A stretch of 33,705 nucleotides of DNA. Source: a bacterium UBP6_UBA1209. Lineage in GTDB: Bacteria; UBP6; UBA1177. Numbering within the stretch: position 1 is the first letter of the stretch; each line of letters opens with the position of its first letter. The DNA lies in the NCBI GenBank assembly GCA_002309575.1, contig DBXP01000041.1, forward strand, positions 2,983 through 36,687, written 5' to 3'. The notes under the pieces were generated by a model that saw nothing but the letters and a program-made list of their open reading frames with translations, searched no databases and was not told the origin of the DNA. This document shows, one piece after another, positions 10,101 to 17,255 of the stretch. Position numbers and translations under genes: made by a program.

Positions 10101-10841
10101 TTGAAATCAGAAGCAATAATTCTTGCGGCAGGCAAGGGGACGAGGATGAAGTCCGACCTCCCGAAAGTTATGCACGAAATTATGGGCAGACCGCTTGTCG
10201 GCTGGATAATAGAGGCGCTTTCGCCGCTTTGCGATTCACTGAACGTTGTTACAGGTCACGGCAGGGAACTTGTTGAAAAATATATCAGCGCCAACTTCAA
10301 GAACGTGAAATTCTCGCTTCAGCCGGAACAGAACGGGACCGGCGGAGCCGTTAAGTGCGCGATCCCAAACCTAAGCAGCGACACAGAGCTTGTCGTCATC
10401 TGCGCCGGCGATACTCCGCTCATAAAGACGGAGACATTCGTCAAGGCTGCAGAATACTTCACCGGGAGCTCTTCGGACCTTCTGATCGTCAGCACGATCC
10501 TCGAGGATCCGGGGCATTACGGGAGGATCCTGAGAGAGCCGGACGGTTCTGTCAAAGGTATCGTCGAATATCTCGACGCTTGCGAAAAACAACGTGAAAT
10601 CAGGGAGATAAATAGCGGAATCTATCTCGTTAAGCGCGATTTTCTGGCTGAGGCTGTCCAAAAAATCAAAAACGACAACGTGAAGGGCGAATACTACCTG
10701 ACAGACATTGTTGAGATAGCCAAGGCTGCCGGAAAGCGCGTTTCGGCATATGTCGAGGAGGATTCCCTTTCGCTCTCCGGTATCAATGACCAGGAGCAGC
10801 TTCGTGCCGCGGCTGAGGTCCTCAAAACGCGGAAAGCCTGA
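10101..10841 (+). CDS. glmU: UDP-GlcNAc pyrophosphorylase-like nucleotidyltransferase (GlmU N-terminal domain only)
   Basis: A 246-residue protein with the sugar-nucleotidyltransferase signature LAAGKGTRMKSDLPK (residues 8-22), GTGGAVKCA, a CAGDTPL motif and YYLTDIV. These match the uridyltransferase domain of GlmU. The protein stops after this domain, so the left-handed beta-helix acetyltransferase half of GlmU is missing. The start is a TTG at 10101 with AAGGAG upstream; no ATG fits the family start. It is followed three bases later by rqcH. It could be a true GlcNAc-1-P uridyltransferase acting with a separate acetyltransferase, as archaeal-type single-domain enzymes do. Sugar specificity is inferred. 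Confidence 0.8.
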   Translation: MKSEAIILAAGKGTRMKSDLPKVMHEIMGRPLVGWIIEALSPLCDSLNVVTGHGRELVEKYISANFKNVKFSLQPEQNGTGGAVKCAIPNLSSDTELVVICAGDTPLIKTETFVKAAEYFTGSSSDLLIVSTILEDPGHYGRILREPDGSVKGIVEYLDACEKQREIREINSGIYLVKRDFLAEAVQKIKNDNVKGEYYLTDIVEIAKAAGKRVSAYVEEDSLSLSGINDQEQLRAAAEVLKTRKA

Positions 10842-10844
10842 TCA

Positions 10845-12140
10845 ATGTATCTCTCTGACACTCGACAAGTAGTTGATTTTCTTAATAGATCTGCGAGCAA
10901 CACACTTGTGTCCGGAGTCTACAGATCCCGATGCGGGACACTTATAAAACTCTACGGCTCAAAAAATATCGCAGCAATATTTTTTCACACGAAAGAGAAG
11001 ATCATTATTCCAGTGACAGATCTATCCCGCTTCCCGAAGGAGCAGATCACCAATCTGGAGGAGGGGATAAGGGCTAACTTCGACGGCAGGATCCGGTCGT
11101 TTTCTATTCTTCCTGAGTTCGGAAAGGTCGTGAAAATTGAGGCAACAGATGTTTCGATGATCATTCCCCTTTTCGGCGGCAAACCTGTGCAGATATTTGA
11201 TTTTGAAGGGAATTTGATCTGGTCTGAAAAGCGTGGCAAAGAGCTGGGACCTCTCGAAAAACCGATGCGCGACTTCCCGCTTACCTTTGAAGATCCGCTC
11301 TTCTGGGAATCGTGGTTCATCGAAAGATCGGATGCCCTGCTCAGCCGTCTCAGGGAAGAGCTTGTCGAAAAGAGGCGTCAGAAACTTATCGACATGATAG
11401 CTCTGGCGAAGTCCGAGGCTGAACGCCACAGCTCGAATTTCGAACTCTATACGAAGTACGCGACTCTTCTGAAGGCTAATCTCTATTCACTCGATTCAAA
11501 CGGGCGGATGCCGTCAGTCGAACTTGCCGGTTTCGACGGATCTGTCTGCAGGATCAAGCTCGACCCGGCAAAGACTCTGATCCAGAACATGGAGCGCTTC
11601 TTTTCGCTGATAAGGCGCTCAAAAAACGGTATAGCCGCCTGCGAAACAAGGATCTCAGAACTCGAAGAAAAACTTAAAAATATCAATGAAACAAACGACT
11701 TATCTGTGCCGGCGGTCAAAACCGAAAAGAAGAGGACTAAGGCGGCGGTTCACGTCCCGTACCACAAATTCAAGGCTGACAACGGGCGGATCTTTCTGGT
11801 CGGCAAGGAGGATAGAGACAACGACGAACTGACCTTCAAGATAGCTCTTCCTCACGATATCTGGTTCCACGCCAAGGATTACTACGGCAGCCACGTGATC
11901 ATGAAGATGAAAAAAAACGAGCAGATCCAGCACAGTGACATTCTTACAGCCTGCAAGCTGGCGATAATCTACAGCAAGGCGAAGAAGGGCGGCAGCGGCG
12001 AGGTCTGGTACACCGAGCGCAAAAACGTTACCAAAAAAAAGGGGGCGAATGCCGGTTCCGTGACCTTCAAAAACGCCAAGGTCATCTACATGAAAGATGT
12101 CAGGATGCCTGAAAATCTGAAAAAAGAGGATGAAGTCTGA
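10845..12140 (+). CDS. rqcH: RqcH/NFACT family ribosome quality control protein
   Basis: 431 residues. Bacterial RqcH binds obstructed 50S subunits and directs C-terminal Ala tailing of stalled nascent chains. The NFACT-N domain (residues 1-140) is divergent. A long helical middle section carries YTKYATLLKANLYSL and LDPAKTLIQNMERFFSLIRRSK, typical of the family's coiled-coil region. The NFACT-R domain (about 295-415) has DIWFHAKDYYGSHVIMK and VWYTERKNVTKKKGANAG. The protein is shorter than the usual 550 or so residues, mostly through a compact N-terminal half. It ends exactly where the convergent aminotransferase gene ends. Older names are FbpA/fibronectin-binding protein. Confidence 0.85.
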   Translation: MYLSDTRQVVDFLNRSASNTLVSGVYRSRCGTLIKLYGSKNIAAIFFHTKEKIIIPVTDLSRFPKEQITNLEEGIRANFDGRIRSFSILPEFGKVVKIEATDVSMIIPLFGGKPVQIFDFEGNLIWSEKRGKELGPLEKPMRDFPLTFEDPLFWESWFIERSDALLSRLREELVEKRRQKLIDMIALAKSEAERHSSNFELYTKYATLLKANLYSLDSNGRMPSVELAGFDGSVCRIKLDPAKTLIQNMERFFSLIRRSKNGIAACETRISELEEKLKNINETNDLSVPAVKTEKKRTKAAVHVPYHKFKADNGRIFLVGKEDRDNDELTFKIALPHDIWFHAKDYYGSHVIMKMKKNEQIQHSDILTACKLAIIYSKAKKGGSGEVWYTERKNVTKKKGANAGSVTFKNAKVIYMKDVRMPENLKKEDEV

Positions 12141-13352
12141 TTAGTCCTTGTACTCTCTGATAGCTTTGCCGAGACGTTTGACACCCTCGACGATCTGTTC
12201 GTCCGAGCAGTAGGAGAAGTTGATCCTCATTGTGTTTTTGCCGCTTACGCCGTCGCAGTAGAAGACGTGACCGACAACGAAAGCAACGTTGTTCTCGACA
12301 GCTTTCATGAAGAGCTTTTCGCTGTCCATGTGCTCTGGAAGGTATACGAACAGGAAGAGTCCGCCTTCCGGATTTGTCCAGGTCACACCCTCCGGCAGAT
12401 ATTTTTTGAATGCATCCATCATGATGTTCTTTTTGTGGCCGTAGAGCTTGATTATGTCGTTGAGTTTTGCGTCGAAAAGGCCGCGCTCCATGTATCTTGC
12501 AGCGATCCTCTGAACGAATGCCGGCGTGCAGAGGTCGACCGACTGCTTCGTCGTGATGAACTTGTCGAGAATAAGCGGATCCGCGATGATCCAGCCTGTT
12601 CTGAAGCCGGGAACGAAGGTCTTCGAGAAGGTGCCGAGCATGATGGTCGTGCCTCTGTCGTCAAGTTCATAGAGTGTCGGCTGCGGCTCGCCTTCGAAAC
12701 GAAGCTCTCTGTAGGGGCTGTCCTCGACGATGAGGATCTCGTATTTGTGTGCTACTTCGATAATCTCTTTTCTTCTGGAAGCCGGCATCGTTACGCCTGA
12801 CGGGTTCTGGAAGTCGGGGATGATGTACATGAATTTCGGACGGATCCCCTGAGCCTTGAGCTCGGCAAGCTTCTTCTCGAGGAGAACGGGCGACATACCC
12901 AGTTCGTCAGACTCGATACCGATCGGTTTTGCGCCGAATGCGTTGAAAGCCTGAAGTGCGCCGAGGTAGCTCGGGAACTCAACGATAACGACATCGCCTT
13001 CATTGATGAAGACTCTGCCGAGGAAGTCGAGTGCCTGCTGGCTTGCAGTTGTGATTGCAACGTTATCCTTTGTGATTTTGAGACCCATCTTTTGATAGCG
13101 GAGCGTGATTTGCTCTCTCAGCAGGTCGTCACCCTCTGTCGTGCCGTACTGAAGCGCGAGTGCCGATTCCTTTTCAAGAACCTCTCTTGTGATATCCTCA
13201 AGCTCTTTTGACGGGAAGGTCTCCGGTGCCGGAAGTCCGCCTGCAAAGGAGATAAGACCAGGTTTCTTCGTAAGCTTGAGAAGCTCTCTAATAGCAGATT
13301 TTTTCGCTCTTTTCGTCATTTTCGAGAAAAGCTCATCAACGTTTGAATACAT
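12141..13352 (-). CDS. Class I/II PLP-dependent aminotransferase (LysN/KAT-II-like)
   Basis: A 403-residue fold-type I aminotransferase. Family features in order: FAGGLPAPETFP near the N-terminus, ALQYGTTEGDDLLRE, the cofactor Asp/Tyr in VEDSPYRELR (D211, Y214), FQNPSG (N183), and the PLP lysine K244 in GTFSKTFVPGFRTGW. A C-terminal MRINFS supplies the carboxylate-binding Arg. This subgroup includes 2-aminoadipate, kynurenine, aromatic and branched-chain amino acid transaminases; substrate cannot be decided here. Start ATG 13352 follows TTAGGAGGAAAAC. The gene converges on rqcH with no intergenic base. Confidence 0.92.
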   Translation of the reverse strand: MYSNVDELFSKMTKRAKKSAIRELLKLTKKPGLISFAGGLPAPETFPSKELEDITREVLEKESALALQYGTTEGDDLLREQITLRYQKMGLKITKDNVAITTASQQALDFLGRVFINEGDVVIVEFPSYLGALQAFNAFGAKPIGIESDELGMSPVLLEKKLAELKAQGIRPKFMYIIPDFQNPSGVTMPASRRKEIIEVAHKYEILIVEDSPYRELRFEGEPQPTLYELDDRGTTIMLGTFSKTFVPGFRTGWIIADPLILDKFITTKQSVDLCTPAFVQRIAARYMERGLFDAKLNDIIKLYGHKKNIMMDAFKKYLPEGVTWTNPEGGLFLFVYLPEHMDSEKLFMKAVENNVAFVVGHVFYCDGVSGKNTMRINFSYCSDEQIVEGVKRLGKAIREYKD

Positions 13353-13390
13353 GTTTTCCTCCTAAAATAAGATTAGTAACAAACTGTCTG

Positions 13391-13419
13391 ATTAAAGACA
13401 TGGAAAAAAGGGAAAGCAA
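13391..13419 (-). promoter_or_regulatory. Possible promoter of the aminotransferase gene
   Basis: Read on the minus strand: TTGCTT (13419-13414), a 17-base spacer, then TTTAAT (13396-13391). It lies about 40 bases upstream of the start codon. Both boxes are partial matches to sigma-70 consensus. Confidence 0.35.
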
Positions 13420-13578
13420 GTATTTTGGAAGAAATATTTTTTTACTATATTTTTCACTGACTTTTCAGGAAAAACCAAAAATCCTCCGCTTTAAGTAGGT
13501 GTTTGGTTGTGAAGTCCTAAAAGCTGTTTGCTGAGTAAATCAACCAAAACATTATATTGAAAGTAAAATTACGAATGG

Positions 13579-13619
13579 CTACTGGACACTTTTCCGTTTT
13601 TAAGAAAATTGTCCAGTAG
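13579..13619. repeat. Inverted repeat / hairpin upstream of the broken ATPase gene
   Basis: Arms CTACTGGACA (13579-13588) and TGTCCAGTAG (13610-13619) are perfect complements. After one mismatch, five more base pairs form, leaving a loop of nine bases. It lies 24 bases upstream of the ATPase remnant's start codon. It could be an operator or an RNA hairpin; there is no T-run to make it a terminator for a plus-strand transcript. Confidence 0.6.
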
Positions 13620-13642
13620 AAGTTCTTTTTTCGGGAGGAAAA

Positions 13643-13845
13643 ATGATTAAAAGAGAAAAATATATTCAGGCCATCCGCGAATTTTATGACAGCGATCTCA
13701 TAAAAATAATAACAGGAATCAGACGTTGCGGAAAATGAAAACAACCGCAAAGATTCATTATGTTACGTTTTTCTCGATGAAGTACAGCGTGTTCAGGGTT
13801 GGGCCGGAGCCTGCAGGACTCTCAGGATCCGGAACTGTTCAGTTT
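13643..13845 (+). pseudogene. Remnant of an AAA ATPase (AAA_14/DUF4143-type), internally deleted
   Basis: An ATG at 13643 with GGGAGGAA upstream opens MIKREKYIQAIREFYDSDL, then IITGIRRCGK, the start and P-loop of AAA_14/DUF4143 ATPases. A TGA follows at 13736, exactly where the Walker A Ser/Thr should come. In the next frame the sequence resumes with SLCYVFLDEVQRVQGWA, which matches the Walker B region (FLDEVQ...W). About 60 codons between the two motifs are missing, and nothing of the C-terminal DUF4143 part is left. This is a decayed gene, probably once of a toxin-antitoxin-like or orphan accessory module. Confidence 0.75.
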
Positions 13846-14196
13846 TCATTTTTCAGTCCGCTCCGTGGCGAAATACATGAAAGGGGTTGATTTGCCGTGT
13901 TCCGTATAGGCATACGGCATATATTTGGAATATTTGCCCTGTTCCAATTCTAAGATTCCAGTTTGGAATCTTAGAATTTCCCGGTATTCTTCTTTTGTGA
14001 GCATAAAACAGAACTTTGGAGGAAATCTCTTGATGTTTCGTTTCATAGCTTTATTCAAATTTCCGGTAGTTACACCAAAATACGCGGCAATATCCTTGTC
14101 AAGCATTACACGCATCCCGCGAATCTCGTAAATCTGTGATTTCACTTTGTTTTTGTCTATTGGTTCAAACAAAGTCAACTCGTTTGCTGTGGTCAA
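13846..14196 (-). pseudogene. ORF6N-domain protein, C-terminally truncated
   Basis: About 116 residues matching the N-terminal DNA-binding-type ORF6N domain: SQIYEIRGMRVMLDKDIAAY, then LNKAMKRNIKRFPPKFCFML, then YAYTEHG. The family normally continues for 60-180 residues after TEHG. Here it switches to KSTPFMYFATERTEK and stops, so the distal part is lost. I favour the TTG at 14196 with GGAGG five bases upstream; a TTG at 14208 is the alternative and no ATG is available. ORF6N proteins are common in phage and accessory regions. Whether the short product is made is unknown. Confidence 0.65.
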
Positions 14197-14226
14197 GATA
14201 TCCTCCAAAGGGTAAGTTGTCGGAGG

Positions 14227-14934
14227 ATTTTATATATCTAAAACACTAAATCAAGTTGTTTTATTGATATTATGAAAATATCATCTTTGTATTTCCAAAA
14301 TATGGCTATTATGTTGTAAAAACTTGTTGCTTTAATTGCGTTTGCTAATAATGCGATTGAATATTTGTGGTTCGAAAATGCCTGATGATGATCCCAAAGC
14401 CTTTCCAAAGCGGTAATTCTATTCAAAAAAAGTTAAAAGATTTTCGACTAGCCTCGGCGAGAAACCCTCTCAGTCGCTTCGCGCCAGCTCTCCCAAAAGG
14501 CGAGCCAAGCCAAAACCTGCCTCCCACTCAGGGGGAGGTGTCATCGTTGATGACGGAGAGGGAACACCCGCCTCTCGCAACCGGCGTACGCAAAATATGC
14601 TCGCTCATTTCGACTTCGCTCAATGACCGAAAACGGTTGCTGAGCTTGTCGAAAGAGTCAAAGCTCTGCCTTGGCAAGGTTTTGTTTGTGATAAAAAGGG
14701 TATAGAGAGCTTGTTTCCCAAAAAAACGCTAAAAAGGCATTGCTTTTGTTTTTTTTCTGTAGTGAAAACTTTTACCTATGAGTGCGAATTCAATGCTTCC
14801 CTTGGTTCAGCGGCGAGTCGCTGTCATCTCTCAGCTCGGAATGATGATTTTCGGAAAGTATCTCAGGAAAGATGAGTCTTAAAAGCTATTTCGGGAGCAA
14901 TATGCTCGCTATGTTATCCAGACGTTATCAGAAA
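14227..14934. other. Non-coding stretch with dispersed-repeat-like segments
   Basis: No supportable gene. The part from about 14451 to 14690 is markedly more G/C-rich than its flanks. It contains short modules (CCTCTCAGTCGCTTCGCGCC, CCTCCCACTCAGGGGGAGG, TTTCGACTTCGCTCAATGAC, GTTGCTGAGCTTGTCGAAA) of the kind found as dispersed intergenic repeats in many anaerobes. A reading frame at 14367-14705 crosses it but has no ribosome site and no recognisable protein. Confidence 0.5.
14712..14745 (+). repeat. Direct repeat copy A (partner at 16663)
   Basis: TGTTTCCCAAAAAAACGCT followed by AAAAAGGCATTGCTT. The copy at 16663-16694 differs by one substitution and a two-base indel. The pair brackets the LRAT gene and the DUF805/aldehyde dehydrogenase remnants. 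Confidence 0.6.
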
Positions 14935-15534
14935 TTAATCCCCGCTAGCCGGAAGTTTGATTTCCAGAATTCTCGCTATTTGACTAGATTCGCAAATCCC
15001 GGTTTTGCACCAAAGTGCGAAATGTTCGCAGTTGTGAAAAAACAGATTGTATCCCTCTTTCCCCATTTTGCTTTTTGCTCTATTTAAAGTTTCTTCAGGC
15101 GAATAGGGATGGTAGTTACGACCTAAAATTTTTCTGATGACCTCATGGGGCAGTCTTTGGCTTTTTTCCTTAGGTGAAAGGTTTTTCAAGTATTCGTTGA
15201 ATCTGTCAAAATCTACAACGAAAACTTCAGAAGACTCGCCTTTGAACTGGCAGAAAGGATCTTGTCTGACACATACTTTCCCGCCAAGAAAATCATTGCG
15301 TCCATTGGAAAGGTGTATAACATTCAAGTCTCCAGTGTATATCCCGTAATGGTCATACATGGTTTTTCCTCGGAGAAGTTTGTTCTTGAACTTTCTGTGA
15401 ACACCTATTACGTCTCCCGGTTTAAGTTGATGCCAGTCTGAAATAGTGAGTTTAAAATCGGATGGTGTTTTGTAAGGAAAAAAATCACCTAAGGTTTTGG
15501 CAATTAAAAGGATGCGGATAAGAATTTTTAACAT
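14935..15534 (-). CDS. LRAT-domain (NlpC/P60-like thiol) protein
   Basis: A 199-residue protein with the full permuted NlpC/P60 (LRAT-like) catalytic pattern. H62 lies in DHYGIYTGD, H74 in NVIHLSNG, and the nucleophile C169 in HNCEHFALWCKTG. The NCEHF box is the signature of lecithin:retinol acyltransferase and H-REV107-type acyltransferases or phospholipases. The N-terminus is short and hydrophobic, possibly a membrane anchor. Bacterial LRAT proteins have no firmly assigned substrate; lipid acyl transfer or hydrolysis is a fair guess. The ATG at 15534 follows AGAGGGAAAT. It stands alone among pseudogenes and is probably mobile cargo. Confidence 0.8.
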   Translation of the reverse strand: MLKILIRILLIAKTLGDFFPYKTPSDFKLTISDWHQLKPGDVIGVHRKFKNKLLRGKTMYDHYGIYTGDLNVIHLSNGRNDFLGGKVCVRQDPFCQFKGESSEVFVVDFDRFNEYLKNLSPKEKSQRLPHEVIRKILGRNYHPYSPEETLNRAKSKMGKEGYNLFFHNCEHFALWCKTGICESSQIARILEIKLPASGD

Positions 15535-15661
15535 ATTTCCCTCTGTTTAAAACTTGCATGAAGAGAGTTTAAGAATAGGCACTCGAAAGGCAAGTTCTTG
15601 CTTTGATCCCAACGACTGAGTTTGGTTCCATTCCTGGAAATATCGGTTTTCGGATTTTACC

Positions 15662-16213
15662 TTATTCGCCTTTCGGGTTGTGACCGTACTGGTTTGTGCC
15701 GTGTTGGCTGTCCTGCGCCGCCCAGACGATAAAGATTATACCGCCGATTATCGGAATCAGGTTGATAAGATAGGATTTGCCGGATTTGCCGATGTCGTGG
15801 AGTCTGCGCCAAGATACTGCTAAAGCAGGGCAGAATACGGCTAAATTATATAAAGTCAGCATAGTATTGTTGTGGTATTTACTTGGCATTCCTCCGATAA
15901 TCATAAGAATTATCGCTACAATAGAATTAAACAGAGAGAAATACCAGAACTCGCTTCTGCTTGCACGGCCTTTGAAATTGGCATAGTTCAAAAAACATGT
16001 TTTGACTGCCTCAAAAAAAGTCATTTTTGATGAAGAAAGAAAGTTCGGTCTTTCATAGTTCGGTTCATCATAGTTTCTTTCCGATGTAGCAGGTGTTATG
16101 GGATTCTCGCCCTGCCTTGTGCCGCATTTGGAACAGAAAGTAGTTCCTTCATCGATTGGTGTACCACAGTTTGAACATGTTTTTGGTTCCTGAGTCTGTT
16201 TCGTGCCGCAAGC
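15662..16213 (-). pseudogene. DUF805 membrane protein with zinc ribbon, missing its start
   Basis: The frame encodes a zinc ribbon (CSNCGTPIDEG then FCSKCGT) followed by a DUF805 membrane domain. The latter has NFKGRASRSEFWYF at its entry, several hydrophobic helices, SWRRLHDIGKSGKSYL, and a GxNxYGxNPKGE-type end (GTNQYGHNPKGE). Upstream of ACGTKQTQEP the reading frame runs into the aldehyde dehydrogenase remnant, so the native first few codons are gone. The frame stays open further upstream only as an out-of-frame reading of that remnant. An internal ATG (MTFFEAVKT) could still give the membrane domain alone. The junction is at about 16205-16213. Confidence 0.75.
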
Positions 16214-16616
16214 GGATTCAGCAGAAGCTGGATGGGTAGTTCCACGGCGAAACGATAAGCGCAGTGCCGAGCGGCTCCCTGACGATGTAGCTTTTTGAGC
16301 CGAAAAGGGTTTCCGGCGTTTTCCTGCGTTCGCGTTTTGACCATTTTCCGATATTGCGGACAGCTTCTCTGATTTCAGCCTTAACGATAGAAATTTCAGT
16401 AAGATAGACCTCTTCGTAAGACTTGCGGAGATCATTCAGGATCGCTTCGGCAAGCTCCTGTTCATGTGTTTCTATGGCGTTGTAAAGGGCTTTCAGGCTG
16501 CGTTTTCTGAACCCGGTATCAAGTGTCGCTTCGGTTCTGAAAAAACTTTTTTGCGATTCCATGATGTGATCCAGCTGCTCTGCCGGCGTATTTGTTAAAT
16601 CCACTGTTCTCTCCAT
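16205..16616 (-). pseudogene. Aldehyde dehydrogenase, N-terminal remnant with frameshift
   Basis: From an ATG at 16616 the frame encodes about 128 residues typical of the short non-phosphorylating aldehyde dehydrogenases (YwdH/coniferyl-type): FRTEATLDTGFRKRSLKAL, LRKSYEEVYLTEI, REPLGTALIVSPWNYP. After WNYP the frame is lost. Skipping one base restores IQLLLNPLAA, the expected continuation, so one C has been lost in the CCC run near 16234. The gene then ends abruptly at GCGGCA and becomes the DUF805 gene. About 70 percent of the enzyme, including the catalytic Cys, is absent, so this is non-functional. Confidence 0.85.
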
Positions 16617-16662
16617 TTTTACGATTTCAGACAATTTCTGGCTGAATATAGCAAAAAAACGA

Positions 16663-16694
16663 TGTTTCCCAAAAAAACGGTAAAAGCATTGCTT
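16663..16694 (+). repeat. Direct repeat copy B (partner at 14712)
   Basis: TGTTTCCCAAAAAAACGGT followed by AAAAGCATTGCTT. Almost identical to 14712-14745 and in the same orientation. It lies between the aldehyde dehydrogenase remnant and the CRISPR operon promoter. Confidence 0.6.
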
Positions 16695-16770
16695 CTGCAG
16701 ACGGGCATTTTGGAACAAGAAAAGTTTTAGTGGCGGTTTTTGCACAAAAATTTTTTATTTTTAAAGTGTT

Positions 16771-16779
16771 TGTTATTAT
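16771..16779 (+). promoter_or_regulatory. Possible extended -10 promoter of the CRISPR-Cas operon
   Basis: TGTTATTATT contains an extended -10 (TGn-TATTAT, TATTAT at 16774-16779) in a very A/T-rich region. No good -35 is present at the matching distance, as is usual for extended -10 promoters. A start near 16786 would leave about 25 untranslated bases before the first gene. It is the only reasonable promoter before the coupled run of genes. Confidence 0.35.
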
Positions 16780-16809
16780 TAGAAGTGACTTTACAAACGG
16801 GACAATCGG

Positions 16810-17241
16810 GTGAAAGAAATGATCGGTAAAGGTAAAGACGGGGCAGTCAGAGGAAAAACGGCTGTCGGGGTCGAAAACAGAATCTATTTTTTGGGTGAAA
16901 TTTTTTGGACTGAGCGTGAACGGTGGATGAACACACCTTTCGGAAGAAATCCGAATAAACCGTTCAGGGCCGCTATGGTTACTTTAAAAAGCTTGGGACC
17001 CGATCCGGTTTTAATGATCCCCGGCTCATCCCGCTATTCAAATGACGAAAACAGCTTTACGCCGGAGAAAATATCGAACAACAGCTCGGAAGCCGGGATC
17101 ATCGGCTGTTATCACCTGGATTTTGCAAGAGTCGTTGACAGATGGCATATATCTTTTCACATCGGCACCATCAGCACGAAGGACAAGCAGAGACTGGCTG
17201 TAATGCTGAATAAAAATAAAGAGATACAAAAACATGAATAA
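16810..17241 (+). CDS. Hypothetical protein, possibly MazF/PemK-like
   Basis: A 143-residue protein, GTG start at 16810 (an ATG at 16819 is also possible; neither has a strong ribosome site). The family is not certain. The order of elements is reminiscent of the MazF/PemK barrel: an early GEIFW, then a strand-rich RAAMVTLKSLG and DPVLMIPGSSR. The ending LDFARVVDRWHISFHIGTIS followed by KDKQRLAVML resembles the ...R.ID..RL...IG.LS helix end of that family. It is the first gene of the CRISPR operon, 14 bases before the sigma-like gene. It could be a stand-alone toxin, a paralogue of the MazF-like domain two genes downstream, or something unrelated. Confidence 0.35.
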   Translation: MKEMIGKGKDGAVRGKTAVGVENRIYFLGEIFWTERERWMNTPFGRNPNKPFRAAMVTLKSLGPDPVLMIPGSSRYSNDENSFTPEKISNNSSEAGIIGCYHLDFARVVDRWHISFHIGTISTKDKQRLAVMLNKNKEIQKHE

Positions 17242-17255
17242 ATGGGAGAGATCCA

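Noticed and set aside
14367..14705. 112-codon plus-strand frame
   Set aside because: Runs through repeat-like G/C-rich modules, has no ribosome site and a composition unlike protein.
15586..15604. Hairpin AAAGGCAAG/CTTGCTTT as terminator of the DUF805 gene
   Set aside because: The loop is only two bases and no T-run follows on the minus strand.
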